Of a stretch of 64,000 nt of DNA, positions 25,355-33,631 are shown in pieces. Every line of letters starts with the position of its first letter. The first letter of the stretch is position 1. The notes under the pieces are model-generated. The model had not been told where the DNA came from and did not search any database. It was given only the letters and a program-made list of their open reading frames with translations. This DNA is from Saliphagus infecundisoli (GTDB lineage Archaea > Halobacteriota > Halobacteria > Halobacteriales > Natrialbaceae): positions 96,209 through 160,208 of the forward strand of contig NZ_JAIWHV010000007.1 of the NCBI RefSeq assembly GCF_020177375.1, in the 5' to 3' direction. The translations under genes were made by a program, and so were the position numbers.

Positions 25355-26931
25355 AGCGCCTCGCCGACCGACTCGAGCAGGTCACCGTTCTCGAGCAGTT
25401 CTAGGACCCCCTCGACGTCCTCGCGGACCGGCCGGTCCTCCCGTAGAGGCGGGACGACCCCGCGAACGGCGTCGTAGGCGGCGCCGGTACCCCTCCCCAG
25501 CGAGAGCGCTCCGGCGTCGAACGCCCGATCGACGAACTCGGCCGCCTGGGAAGCGGCGACGAGTTCGCTCGCGACGACTCTGCGGGCGTTTTCCAGCACC
25601 TGCCGTGCGTTGTACGCCGACTGGGCGCTCATGCTGACGTGGTCCTCCTGGCCGCCGCTGACGGGCGTGTTGTCCGTCACTGAAGCGCCGAGGGACCGAC
25701 TCTCGTTGAGAAGCGCCGCGGCCGTATACTGGAGGAGCATGTACCCCGACTGGAGACCGCTCTCGGGCGCGAGGAAGGGGGGAAGGTGGTCCTCCTGGAG
25801 ATTGGGATTGAGCAGCCGGTCGATCCGGCGTTCGGCGATCGCCGTCAGATCCGTGAGCGCGAGGCGGGCGTACTCCAGGCGGAGCGCGAGCGGTTCGCCG
25901 TGAAAGTTGCCCCCCGAGAGCACGGCCGCGCGGTCGGTGCCGGAGGCGCGGTCGTCAGCCCGGCCCGCCGAAAAGACGAGGGGATTGTCGGTCGCGCTGT
26001 TGAGTTCGACCTCGACGGCCTCGCGGAGGTGGGAGATCGAATCCCGGGCGGCGCCGTGGACCTGCGGGAGACAGCGAAGCGAGTAGGCGTCCTGGACCCG
26101 ATCGCAGTTGCGGTGGGCCTCTACGACCTCGCTTCCTGCCGTGAGTTCCCGGACGTGCTCGGCGCTCGCTCGCTGGCCCTCGTGGGGCCGGACGTCGTGG
26201 ATCGCGGGGTGTGAACTCGCCGTCGTCCCCAGGGTGACCTCCGTGGTGAGCGCGCCCGCGACGTCGGCGGCGAGCAGGAGTTCCTCGCCGTTGACGATCG
26301 CGAGCGCGGCGATCCCGACGGTGAGTTGGGTGCCGTTGATGAGCGCGAGGCCCTCCTTGGGCGCGAGCGTGAGCGGCTCCGCACCGATCGACGCGAGCGC
26401 CTCCTCGCCGGGGAGACGTTCGGGGCCGTCTCCGCTCTCGACCCACGCCTCGCCCTCGCCGACGAGCACGAGCGACATGTGCGCCAGCGGCGCGAGGTCG
26501 CCGCTCGCCCCCAGACTGCCGTGGGAGGGGACGACCGGGCGGACCCCCTCGTTCAATAACTCGAGGAGGCGGTCGACGACGACCTCGCGGATCCCCGAGT
26601 GGCCCACGAGAAGGGCGTTGATCCGGGTAACCATCATCGCCCGCACGGCCTCCCGGTCCAGTTCGCGGCGGCCGCCGGCCGCGTGGCTCCGGAGCAGGTT
26701 GGTCTGGAGGGTCTCGAGGTCTTCGCGCGGGATCCGTTCGTCGACCAGTTCGCCGAACCCGGTGTTGACGCCGTAGACGGCCTCGCCGCCCTCGAGGACG
26801 TCCTCAACGCGCGAGCGCGAGGTCCGGACCCGCTCGCGGGCCTCCGAGGCGATCCGGGCGTCCTCGCCGCCGCGGGCGACCGCGGCTACGTCCTCGGGGG
26901 TGAGCGTCTCCCCGTCGAGGATGACGGTCAC
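25351..26931 (-). CDS. hutH: Histidine ammonia-lyase
   Basis: HutH removes ammonia from histidine to give trans-urocanate, the first step of histidine degradation. Its 526 residues are close to the usual 500-510. The self-made MIO cofactor triad is A142-S143-G144 in GSLGASGDLAPL. Other family segments are VYGVNTGFGEL near the N-terminus, NGTQLTVGIA, and the C-terminal SAQSAYNARQVLENARR. No hutU, hutI or hutG lies nearby, so the rest of the pathway must be elsewhere. Upstream is a 180-bp gap before the truncated DsrE-like gene, which is divergent. Confidence 0.93.
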   Translation of the reverse strand: MTVILDGETLTPEDVAAVARGGEDARIASEARERVRTSRSRVEDVLEGGEAVYGVNTGFGELVDERIPREDLETLQTNLLRSHAAGGRRELDREAVRAMMVTRINALLVGHSGIREVVVDRLLELLNEGVRPVVPSHGSLGASGDLAPLAHMSLVLVGEGEAWVESGDGPERLPGEEALASIGAEPLTLAPKEGLALINGTQLTVGIAALAIVNGEELLLAADVAGALTTEVTLGTTASSHPAIHDVRPHEGQRASAEHVRELTAGSEVVEAHRNCDRVQDAYSLRCLPQVHGAARDSISHLREAVEVELNSATDNPLVFSAGRADDRASGTDRAAVLSGGNFHGEPLALRLEYARLALTDLTAIAERRIDRLLNPNLQEDHLPPFLAPESGLQSGYMLLQYTAAALLNESRSLGASVTDNTPVSGGQEDHVSMSAQSAYNARQVLENARRVVASELVAASQAAEFVDRAFDAGALSLGRGTGAAYDAVRGVVPPLREDRPVREDVEGVLELLENGDLLESVGEAL

Positions 26932-27113
26932 CGGTAATCACCGCGGGGAAGGCGAGTAACGATTGACGGACGCGACCGGGGATCCGAAACGGGGTCGATC
27001 ATGCACGATCGTTTGGGATGGAAGTACAAGACCTTCGGTGTCTTCCGGCGGTCGTGTCCAGCATGCACACGAGCGCCCAACCGAGTTACGTGGTGACCTC
27101 CCGGGACGGACGC

Positions 27114-27383
27114 ATGCCCGACGCAGCAATCGTCATCCTGGCAGGAACGGACAGCCCCTCCGACCTCGGTCGTGTCGTCAACGCCCTCCAGACGGCCACC
27201 GAGTTCATAGATGAAGGCGACGACGCCGAGGTGATCTTCGACGGCGCGGGAACCCAGTGGATCCCCGAACTGGAAGACGAGGACCACGACTACCACGACC
27301 TCTATGCCGACCTCACCGATCACATTCAGCAAACGGTAGCGAGGAGCCTCCTTCCTCAACGAGCGACCGACGGGAGCGAGTAG
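27114..27383 (+). pseudogene. Truncated DsrE-like gene
   Basis: The first 70 residues are protein-like and match a haloarchaeal DsrE-family pattern (GTDSPSDLGRVVNAL, then FDGAGTQWIPELEDEDHDYHDL). After LTDHI the sequence changes to a basic stretch (QQTVARSLLPQRATDGSE) encoded by DNA that looks like an IS200/IS605-type right end. The expected C-terminal part with the Cys-containing segment is missing. A hairpin-rich element follows directly. I therefore treat it as disrupted by insertion. A short product may still be made. Confidence 0.6.
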
Positions 27384-27415
27384 GGTGGAGAGGAATCGCG
27401 TTGCGAAGCTGGACG

Positions 27416-27840
27416 AAACCGCAAGGCTTAGGCCGTCTCCGCCCGTTATGTGAGATACTGCCGTCCTCGCACAAGCCGGGGTCGGTAGGAGCCACGAGTA
27501 AACTGGCTCCCGTGGTGTGACGGCGTGGCCGTCGCACCCTATACTCGGGAACGACGACCGCGAACGGGTTCGATCCCCGTCCCCAGTGTTGGGGTAGAGT
27601 GAGAGAACACCGGGAATTAAATCGGCGGGACAATCCACGGAACGGATCCGGTAGGCGGGTCGCAGCAACAACTCCGACCCGCCGTCCGCCCGTGGACGGT
27701 AAGAGGAAGCCGGGCCGCGCCCTTGCATGGGGTCGCGGGGTACAATGTCGTTGCGGTAAAGCCCCGCCCTCAAGGAGTGACCGACCGCCGCAAGGCGGGA
27801 GGGTGCGAGTAGGGCGGGGTAGTTTACAGGAGGACGTCAT
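27416..27840 (+). ncRNA. Hairpin-rich element related to IS200/IS605 ends or omega RNA, copy 1
   Basis: About 425 bp with no accepted gene but a dense series of perfect or near-perfect hairpins: 27488-27510 (GGAGCCA/TGGCTCC), 27514-27538 (GACGGC/GCCGTC core), 27564-27580 (ACGGG-TTCGATC-CCCGT, like a tRNA T-arm), 27581-27594, and 27654-27683 (9-bp stem GGCGGGTCG). The terminal structure is 27762-27819 (CCCCGCCCT/AGGGCGGGG) enclosing a GCAA-tetraloop hairpin. It begins with AAACCGCAAGGCTTAGGCC and ends with GGAGGACGTCAT; both motifs recur in copy 2. A second right-end-like segment lies at 27340-27392. Likely a transposase-free remnant or an RNA gene; the strand is inferred. Confidence 0.5.
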
Positions 27841-27926
27841 GCGGAGAGAACACGCCTGGGGGCGTGTCCGTCTGGAGTAGTTTCGCTCCGAGGACCGATA
27901 ATACGCGGGTGTGGTACCGGTGACAC

Positions 27927-29384
27927 TCACGGGTCGTTTATCGTTTCTCCGTGCAGGACGAACCGATGACGTCCCGCTCGTGGAACGGTCCTCCGCTCCC
28001 CCGGTTGTCCCGCCGGGGATTCGGTGACCCTTCGGGTTGTGCTTGGACCGATCTCTCCGTCGGGACGGTGGAAACGGCCGACCTCCGTCGGCGGAAGCGG
28101 CTCGGTTTCCTGAGTGACGACGAACTCGACCCGTACGGCCACATCCTCCCCGGTCGCCTCCTCGATGTCCCGTTCGAGGCGGTCTGCAAAGTCGGGAGGT
28201 GCAGCTGCAGGCTCGGCTTGTCCGACCACGACGGTGACGGCCGGTTTCGTGCCGACGAGGAGGTCGTGTGGCTCGTAGGTTATCCGTACCGAATCGAGTA
28301 CGTACGCCGACCGGTCCGGGCCGTCGAAAAAGCGCTCCGTCTCGGTGGTTGCCTGATGGTCGAACGTCGTCGTCTGGTACGATGCAAGCGTAACGACTCC
28401 GAGCACGGCGGAAAGCACGACGAGCGCGACGACGAGTACCGTGGCACGCTTTCGAACCGAGGTGAACGCGGTCGTGTGGTGTTCGGCCCGTTCGGGTCGG
28501 TAGCCGCTGAGCCAGAAAACCACCAACGCCGAGAGATTGATCGAGAGGAGGTTGACCAGCACCAGCACCGACGCGGCCCCGGCGACCCCCAGATATCCCC
28601 AAGCGAGACCCAGTCCTGCCGTTGCTGCGGGTGGGATGAGCGCGACTGCGATGGCGACGCCAACCAAGGTCGATCCCGACCCCCGCGAGACGCTGATCGC
28701 ACCGGCGATCCCCGAGCCAAACGCGAGAAACAGCGAGAGGAAGTTCGGGCTCGTCCGTTCGGCGACCTGGGGAATCGTCCGGATATCGATCCCCGGCGGA
28801 ACGAGCACCGTCCCCCGAAGCACTGCCCCGAGCACCGCGGCGACACCGATCGCCAGCAGGAGGCCGGTAACTTGGAGGGTAACACCTCTGCCTGCGAGGT
28901 CGGGCTCGTTGAGGACGCTCCCGACGCTTGCAGTGATCGCCGGCCCCATCAGCGGTGCAACGACCATCGCGCCGATGATCGTGGCTGCCGAGTCGAGTAA
29001 CAATCCGGTCGTGGCGATGAGCGTACTCAACACGATAAAGGCGAAGTACATCGAGATCGCCGGAGCGAGTTCCAGGGCGTTTGCACGGAGTTCCCCCCGA
29101 GAGAGACGGGTTCCTGGATAGAGGGCCTGAAGGGCGTGAAGTCGTTGCGAGACGACGGTTCGAGTCGGGATGACGATCGTGTACGCGTTCTCACTGATGC
29201 CTGCGTGCCGGAGGTCGTGGAGGATTGGCTCGACGCCGGTCGGTGGAACCGGAAACTGGACCAGTGCTTCGAACTCGCCTCGACCGGTCTCGTCGAAGAC
29301 GGCATAATCGATCCCGTGGTCGTCCAACGCACTCAATACCGACTCGCGGTTTCCGTTCGGAATCAGAACCTGTACGAGTCGCAT
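27927..29384 (-). CDS. DUF389 / TIGR00341-family membrane protein
   Basis: The 485-residue protein begins with a soluble ferredoxin-like domain (MRLVQVLIPNGNRESVLSAL) and has a DUF389 membrane core of about 6-8 helices (for example IIGAMVVAPLMGPAITASVG and ALIPPAATAGLGLAWGYLG). A C-terminal soluble tail is predicted outside or as a regulatory domain. Family members occur in archaea and bacteria; their transport substrate is not established. The TATA-like ATTACTTATTC about 33 nt upstream suggests a near-leaderless transcript. It is divergent from the DUF1269 gene across a 304-bp gap. Confidence 0.85.
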   Translation of the reverse strand: MRLVQVLIPNGNRESVLSALDDHGIDYAVFDETGRGEFEALVQFPVPPTGVEPILHDLRHAGISENAYTIVIPTRTVVSQRLHALQALYPGTRLSRGELRANALELAPAISMYFAFIVLSTLIATTGLLLDSAATIIGAMVVAPLMGPAITASVGSVLNEPDLAGRGVTLQVTGLLLAIGVAAVLGAVLRGTVLVPPGIDIRTIPQVAERTSPNFLSLFLAFGSGIAGAISVSRGSGSTLVGVAIAVALIPPAATAGLGLAWGYLGVAGAASVLVLVNLLSINLSALVVFWLSGYRPERAEHHTTAFTSVRKRATVLVVALVVLSAVLGVVTLASYQTTTFDHQATTETERFFDGPDRSAYVLDSVRITYEPHDLLVGTKPAVTVVVGQAEPAAAPPDFADRLERDIEEATGEDVAVRVEFVVTQETEPLPPTEVGRFHRPDGEIGPSTTRRVTESPAGQPGERRTVPRAGRHRFVLHGETINDP

Positions 29385-29688
29385 GGCGACCGGACGACCC
29401 GTTCACGAATAAGTAATCACAGTCATATCGGCCCACGCGCGACGGGATTCGCCGAACAGCCACTGGCATCGTCCATACGGCTGCTGTCCCAGGTTTTCGC
29501 GTGGTTCGTCTCGAGGAAGCGCGCTCGAGACCGCCAGTGACCGGTTCGTGGAGGCATCTAACGGCCGACCCGAGACCTGTTCGGTCGGTGGCTCGCGACT
29601 GCCACTCGTCGCCGTGGTTCCACCTGAACTGTATTATAGGCGGTCGTGTGAAGGATTTATCACGCTTCTAGCTGTCCGACCCTTGCAG
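29385..29688. other. Divergent promoter region, no gene seen
   Basis: The gap lies between two divergent membrane-protein genes and holds a TATA-like box for each: ATTACTTATTC for the minus-strand gene and GGATTTATCACG, about 30 nt before the + strand ATG. I see no further open frame that looks coding and no repeat. Confidence 0.5.
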
Positions 29689-30186
29689 ATGAAAGAACTC
29701 ATCGTGCTCGCGTTCGATTCCATGGACGGCGCGAAAACCGTCCGTGACGAACTCTACGACCTCCAGAAACAGGAGTTGGTACAGCTCGACGATGCCGCAG
29801 TCGTCGTCCGGGACGAGGACGGCCACGTGAAGGTAAAACAGGCGAGCAGTCTGGTCGGAGCGGGTGCACTCGGCGGTGCGTTCTGGGGATTGCTGATCGG
29901 GTTCATCTTCTGGATGCCGTGGCTCGGTCTCGCCGTCGGCGCGGCAAGCGGTGCGCTTTCCGGCAAGTTTGCTGACGTGGGTATCGACGACGAGTTCATC
30001 GACGAGGTGTCCGAGACGATCGAACCCGGCCACTCCGCGCTGTTCATGCTCGCACACGACATCTCCGAGGACCGACTGGTCGAAGATCTCGCGCCGTACG
30101 ACCCCGAAGTGATCCGGACGAACCTCTCGCCCGAGGACGAGGACACCCTTCGAGAAACGTTCGCCGCCGAAGAGGTTGCGGCCTGA
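29689..30186 (+). CDS. DUF1269 family membrane protein
   Basis: The 165-residue protein fits the DUF1269 family: a soluble alpha/beta N-terminus (KELIVLAFDSMDGAKTVRDEL), a Gly-rich membrane hairpin in the middle (about 55-100, GALGGAFWGLLIGFIFW and GLAVGAASGALSG) and a soluble end with EFIDEVSETIEPGHSALFML. Function is unknown; members are often stress-associated. The ATG is chosen because a TATA-like box lies about 30 nt before it and because it starts the family-like sequence; a longer frame upstream is basic and unlike the family. Confidence 0.85.
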   Translation: MKELIVLAFDSMDGAKTVRDELYDLQKQELVQLDDAAVVVRDEDGHVKVKQASSLVGAGALGGAFWGLLIGFIFWMPWLGLAVGAASGALSGKFADVGIDDEFIDEVSETIEPGHSALFMLAHDISEDRLVEDLAPYDPEVIRTNLSPEDEDTLRETFAAEEVAA

Positions 30187-30485
30187 TTTTCCCCGAGAGA
30201 TCGGTTTTCCCGACTGTTCTCGATCCCGTTCGACCGCTACGACGCGTTCGCCGTAGTCGTTCCCTCCGATACGCTCGTCGAGCGGATGGACTTCCCCCGG
30301 ATCGAGGGGTTGTGCCGGCCCACTGCCGAGAACCTCGCGAACCCCTTCTCCTGGTACGCGACCTTCCGCTACCTAATTCAGCGAGAGAGTCCCGCCGTTT
30401 ACGGCCGTCCTCAGAACGCACGCGTTCTGATGGGCATCGCAAACCGTCGGTTTGCTCACGGGCGTGACTCGCGTCACTCAACGAC
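30187..30485 (+). other. Intergenic stretch with protein-like remnant and small hairpins
   Basis: An open stretch from about 30210 to 30410 reads like protein (DRYDAFAVVVPSDTLVERM), but I find no start with upstream signals and no family. It may be a gene remnant. The final 80 bp carry perfect small hairpins: AGAACGC-AC-GCGTTCT near 30413, GCAAACC-GTC-GGTTTGC near 30438 and GTGAC-TCGC-GTCAC near 30465. These lead into the structured element that follows and may belong to it. Confidence 0.35.
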
Positions 30486-31023
30486 AAAACCGCAAAAGTT
30501 AGGCCCACCGGAGTCGGTTATTGCGGTAACTCAATCGCCGAAACTCTCACCCGGAAGTTTGGTTGGGGCACTTCCCGCCGAAACGCACCGCAGGGATCTG
30601 TCGGCTGAGCCGACAGACGCGCCCGAGGTGCTGACAGAACCACTGCCTCTGAAACAGCGAGATGTGGTGACGGCTGAACCAAAGTGGCCCCTCCGGCGTG
30701 CGAGCCTGTCCACCGTGGCAGAAAGGACAGGCAGGCCGATGGCACGGCCCGTGTCGCCGACCACCGCAAGGCGGTCGGCGTCGTCCGATGCAGCGTCGGA
30801 CGTTGTGCAAGGAGATACCGCGTCCCTGTCGGGACGCCGAACCCGCCACACCCTTCACGGGGCTCACGTACCGAGCACATACCCGGTACCTCTCTTTGAG
30901 AGGGAAGTTGCCCCCGTTGGACGGGTCTGTTCTGACCACCACTCTTGCGACGGTGGAACGGCCGGCCCGGCCCCAAGCGTACGGTTGGGGAAACCCCGGC
31001 GTGAACGCCGGGGAGGATGTCAT
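30486..31023 (+). ncRNA. Hairpin-rich element related to IS200/IS605 ends or omega RNA, copy 2
   Basis: About 540 bp without an accepted gene. It opens with AAAACCGCAAAAGTTAGGCC, like copy 1, and closes with the perfect hairpin CCCCGGCGT-GA-ACGCCGGGG (30994-31013) followed by AGGATGTCAT. Between these are many stems: TCTGTCGGCTGAGCCGACAGA near 30598, a GCAA-loop hairpin near 30765, CGTCCGA/TCGGACG near 30790, GTCCC/GGGAC near 30825, CCTCTC/GAGAGG near 30888 and CCCCAA/TTGGGG (30971-30990). The dense structure argues for a functional RNA or an RNA-associated mobile element. No tnpB or iscB gene is left inside. Strand is inferred. Confidence 0.5.
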
Positions 31024-31161
31024 AGCCACCCGCCGATCCCCGATCGGCGTTCCATCGGTGCCTCGAGGAGAACGGCGAGGGCGACGGTCCGCCGGCGTCG
31101 GGCGGCGCAGACCGAGAGCGCTCCCGAGTTACCTAAGACCCGGTGGAACCAACCTGTTCCC

Positions 31162-31674
31162 ATGGAGAGCCCGCCGGGTCGGGAGGCCGAGGCTGCCCGC
31201 TCGCCAGAGCGCCGGACCTGGTACGGCTACGGGCGACTGGCCCGCGTCGAGAAGCGCGGGACGAGCCGTTACCTCCACGACCTGACCTACGCGTTCGCCG
31301 ACGTCTCGGTCTTCTCGCTACCCGGCGTTCTCCTCGTCTTCCTCGCGGCGGGGACCGCTGCGTTCGGCGTCCGGACCGCGACGCTCGTCGCCTGGCTCTC
31401 GATGACCGCGACGGTCGCGGCGATCCGGGGCGGATGGGTCACGCCGCTCGCGACAACGGTCCCGGGGTGGGTCTCGATCACTCCGGCGCTCGTCGCCCTC
31501 CGCATAGCGTACTACAACGCCGCCCTCGCCGTCACGGTTGCCGGGAGCCTCGCGCTCGCCGGCGCCGTCGGCTCGCCGCCGGCCGCGATCGCGTTCGCGG
31601 CCGTTCTCGCGGCCCTGGCGACGCTCGCGTTCCCTGCCCTCGCCGAGGCGGCCTACCGGCGCCTCGCGGATTGA
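31162..31674 (+). CDS. Hypothetical membrane protein, 170 residues
   Basis: The N-terminal 45 residues are charged and predicted cytoplasmic. About four hydrophobic segments follow (for example VFSLPGVLLVFLAAGTAAFG and AALAVTVAGSLALAGAVG), ending in a short basic tail. No family is recognised. The open frame runs far upstream through the structured element, but that part is not protein-like, so the ATG at MESPPGRE is used. The gene is convergent with cofG, whose stop is 25 bp away. Confidence 0.55.
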   Translation: MESPPGREAEAARSPERRTWYGYGRLARVEKRGTSRYLHDLTYAFADVSVFSLPGVLLVFLAAGTAAFGVRTATLVAWLSMTATVAAIRGGWVTPLATTVPGWVSITPALVALRIAYYNAALAVTVAGSLALAGAVGSPPAAIAFAAVLAALATLAFPALAEAAYRRLAD

Positions 31675-31698
31675 GAACCCGACGCGTGGTCCGGCCGC

Positions 31699-32835
31699 TC
31701 AGTAGCCCTCGCCCGCGAGCACCGAACGATACCGCTGCCCGGCCGCGTCGTCGGCCGCCAGCACTGCCCGAATCGGCTCCGAGAGCCAGTCGCCTTCGGC
31801 GACGCGGCCGTCGAACCCCTCCGTTCGCAGTTCCGTGGGGAGAAAGCGCTCGTAGACCGGCAGGCGTTCGCATAGCGGGACGCCGGCCTCCTCGGCGATC
31901 GCCTCGAGCTCCCGGAGGGCGGGCCACTTGTAGTCCGGGTTGATGTGGTCGTCGGTGATCGGGGAGACCCCGCCCAAGTCGTCGATCCCGCAGTCGACGA
32001 GATCGCGTGCGGGTGCCAGGTTCGGGGGGACTTGCACCGAGATCTCCTCGGGGAGGGCATGGCGTGCCATCGCGGTCACCCGCCGCATCGTCTCCAGGTC
32101 GGGGGTTCCCCCCGACCACCGCTCGTTGTCGACGACGGGTTGGACGATTACCTCCTGGACGTGATCGTATCGCTCGTGCATCGCCCGGATCGCGAGCAGG
32201 CTCTCGGCGCGGTCTTCCCAGGAGTCGCCGATCCCGACCAGGATCCCGGTGGTGAAGGGGACCTTGAGTTCGCCCGCGGTCTCGATCGTCCGCAGTCGCT
32301 GGCCCGGCTCTTTCTTCCGGGGTCCGGCGTGAGCGCCGACCTCGGCGGTCGTCTCGAGCATCACGCCCATGCTCGCGTTCAGGTCGGCGACTTCGGCCAT
32401 CTGCGCTTCGGTCTGGTCGCCCGGGTTCGCGTGGGGGAGCAGCCCCTCTTCGAGAGCCACTTCACAGACCTCGCGGAGGTACGTGTGGATCGAGTCGTGG
32501 CCCCACTCAGCCAGTTGGTCGTGAATTTCGGTGTAGCGGTCGTCGGGGTCATCGCCGAACGTGAACAGCGCCTCCGTACAGCCCGCGTCGGCGCCCTCCC
32601 GGCAGATCTCCCGGACCTCCGCGGTCGAAAGGAGGGAGGCCTCGCCGGGCGGATCGAAGTACGTACAGTACGTACAGGTGTACCGGCAGGCGGTCGTCAG
32701 CGGGACGAAGACGTTCCGAGCGAACGAGAGCTCGGCTGCCGGCGAAACGTCCTCGGGGCCGACCGCCAACAGCCGGTCGACGTCGGCCTCCTCGATCGTC
32801 ACGTCGACGCCGTACTCCGCCGCGCCGGGGATCAT
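31699..32835 (-). CDS. cofG: FO synthase subunit 1 (CofG)
   Basis: CofG is a radical SAM enzyme that with CofH joins a pyrimidine-derived part to tyrosine to make FO, the deazaflavin core of coenzyme F420. The cluster-binding triad CxxxCxxC is seen as C50, C54, C57 in TTACRYTCTYC. Other family segments are FTFGDDPDDRY, HANPGDQTEAQM and GILVGIGDSWEDR. The 378-residue form from MIPGAAEY is used; a longer frame has a basic extension that is not family-like. cofC lies 40 bp upstream on the same strand, so the two are probably one operon. cofH is not in the window. Confidence 0.95.
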   Translation of the reverse strand: MIPGAAEYGVDVTIEEADVDRLLAVGPEDVSPAAELSFARNVFVPLTTACRYTCTYCTYFDPPGEASLLSTAEVREICREGADAGCTEALFTFGDDPDDRYTEIHDQLAEWGHDSIHTYLREVCEVALEEGLLPHANPGDQTEAQMAEVADLNASMGVMLETTAEVGAHAGPRKKEPGQRLRTIETAGELKVPFTTGILVGIGDSWEDRAESLLAIRAMHERYDHVQEVIVQPVVDNERWSGGTPDLETMRRVTAMARHALPEEISVQVPPNLAPARDLVDCGIDDLGGVSPITDDHINPDYKWPALRELEAIAEEAGVPLCERLPVYERFLPTELRTEGFDGRVAEGDWLSEPIRAVLAADDAAGQRYRSVLAGEGY

Positions 32836-32875
32836 CACCTTGACCTGGCGTGGGCGAGCACATAAGTGTTTGAAC

Positions 32876-33499
32876 TCACCGGCGGGCGACCCCCACACGC
32901 CCGTCCCGGACGGCGATCTCGAAGCCCATCCCCTCGAGGGCGTCCCGGCTCTCGCCGTCGCCGTGAACCAGCACCTCGACGACGTCCTCGGGTTCGTCGA
33001 CGTCGGTCGCGAGCCGGAAGGAGTCGACCGTTTCGACCACTGCGCCGACCTCGCGGGCGCGCTCGCGGTGGTCGAGATAGGAGACCCCGTGGTAGTCGAC
33101 GCTAAAGTCGGGGTGGCGGACGACCAGGGCGTTCGTTCCGCCGCCTCTCCCGGGCGCGACGACCACCTCCCCGTCCGTGGCGAACAGCCCCTCCAGGGCC
33201 TCGGGAGTGGCGAGCGCGAGGTCGGCCATCACGACCGCGACCGGCCCCTCGCTCTCGAGGCGGGCGTTGACGGCCGCCGAAAGCGGGCGCTCGTCGACGA
33301 TCACCCGCTCGGCGAGGTCGGCGTCGACGGGTTCGGTTGCGAGCACGGTCGACTCCGCGCCCGCACCGGAGACGGCCGCGAGCACGTCCGACAGCATCGC
33401 ACGGGCGAGCCGCCCGCGCTCTGCCGCCGAGAGCAGGGGCTCGAGTCGAGTCTTCGGGTCGGCTCCCGAAAAGGGGACGATCACGTGGGGGGGCGCCAT
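32876..33499 (-). CDS. cofC: 2-phospho-L-lactate guanylyltransferase (CofC)
   Basis: CofC activates 2-phospho-L-lactate (or phosphoenolpyruvate in other organisms) with GTP for attachment to FO in F420 synthesis. The 207-residue size is right. Visible features are the N-terminal nucleotide-binding IVPFSGADPKTRLEPLLS, the acidic metal site VMADLALATPEAL, and PGRGGGTNALVVRHP, which holds the substrate loop. It precedes cofG by 40 bp and the same strand suggests co-transcription. An 82-bp inverted-repeat element lies upstream of its start, between it and the reductase gene. Confidence 0.92.
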   Translation of the reverse strand: MAPPHVIVPFSGADPKTRLEPLLSAAERGRLARAMLSDVLAAVSGAGAESTVLATEPVDADLAERVIVDERPLSAAVNARLESEGPVAVVMADLALATPEALEGLFATDGEVVVAPGRGGGTNALVVRHPDFSVDYHGVSYLDHRERAREVGAVVETVDSFRLATDVDEPEDVVEVLVHGDGESRDALEGMGFEIAVRDGRVGVARR

Positions 33500-33549
33500 C
33501 GCTCCCGGCGTTGGTCGGGGGGCGCCAAAAACGCGTCGGGACCCCTTTC

Positions 33550-33631
33550 ATAGGGTCGGTTCCAAGTCAGTGCACCGTCGATCGGACCACGGTACTACGA
33601 TCGAACGGTAGATCGTTGTAACCGACCCTAT
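33550..33631. mobile_element. 82-bp inverted-repeat element, copy A
   Basis: The element is bounded by 16-bp terminal repeats, ATAGGGTCGGTTCCAA and TTGTAACCGACCCTAT, with one mismatch between them. It aligns over its full 82 bp with the inverted copy at 38146 with about 9 differences. Its right end supplies the first base of the TGA stop of the minus-strand reductase gene (read TGATAGGG). It encodes no protein. It may be a MITE, or a 3'-end signal such as a terminator. Confidence 0.75.

Noticed and set aside
27480..27600. A possible tRNA gene, because of a perfect T-arm-like stem and TTCGATC loop
   Set aside because: No matching acceptor stem, D-arm or anticodon arm can be folded around it. 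The stem is one of a series in a structured element.
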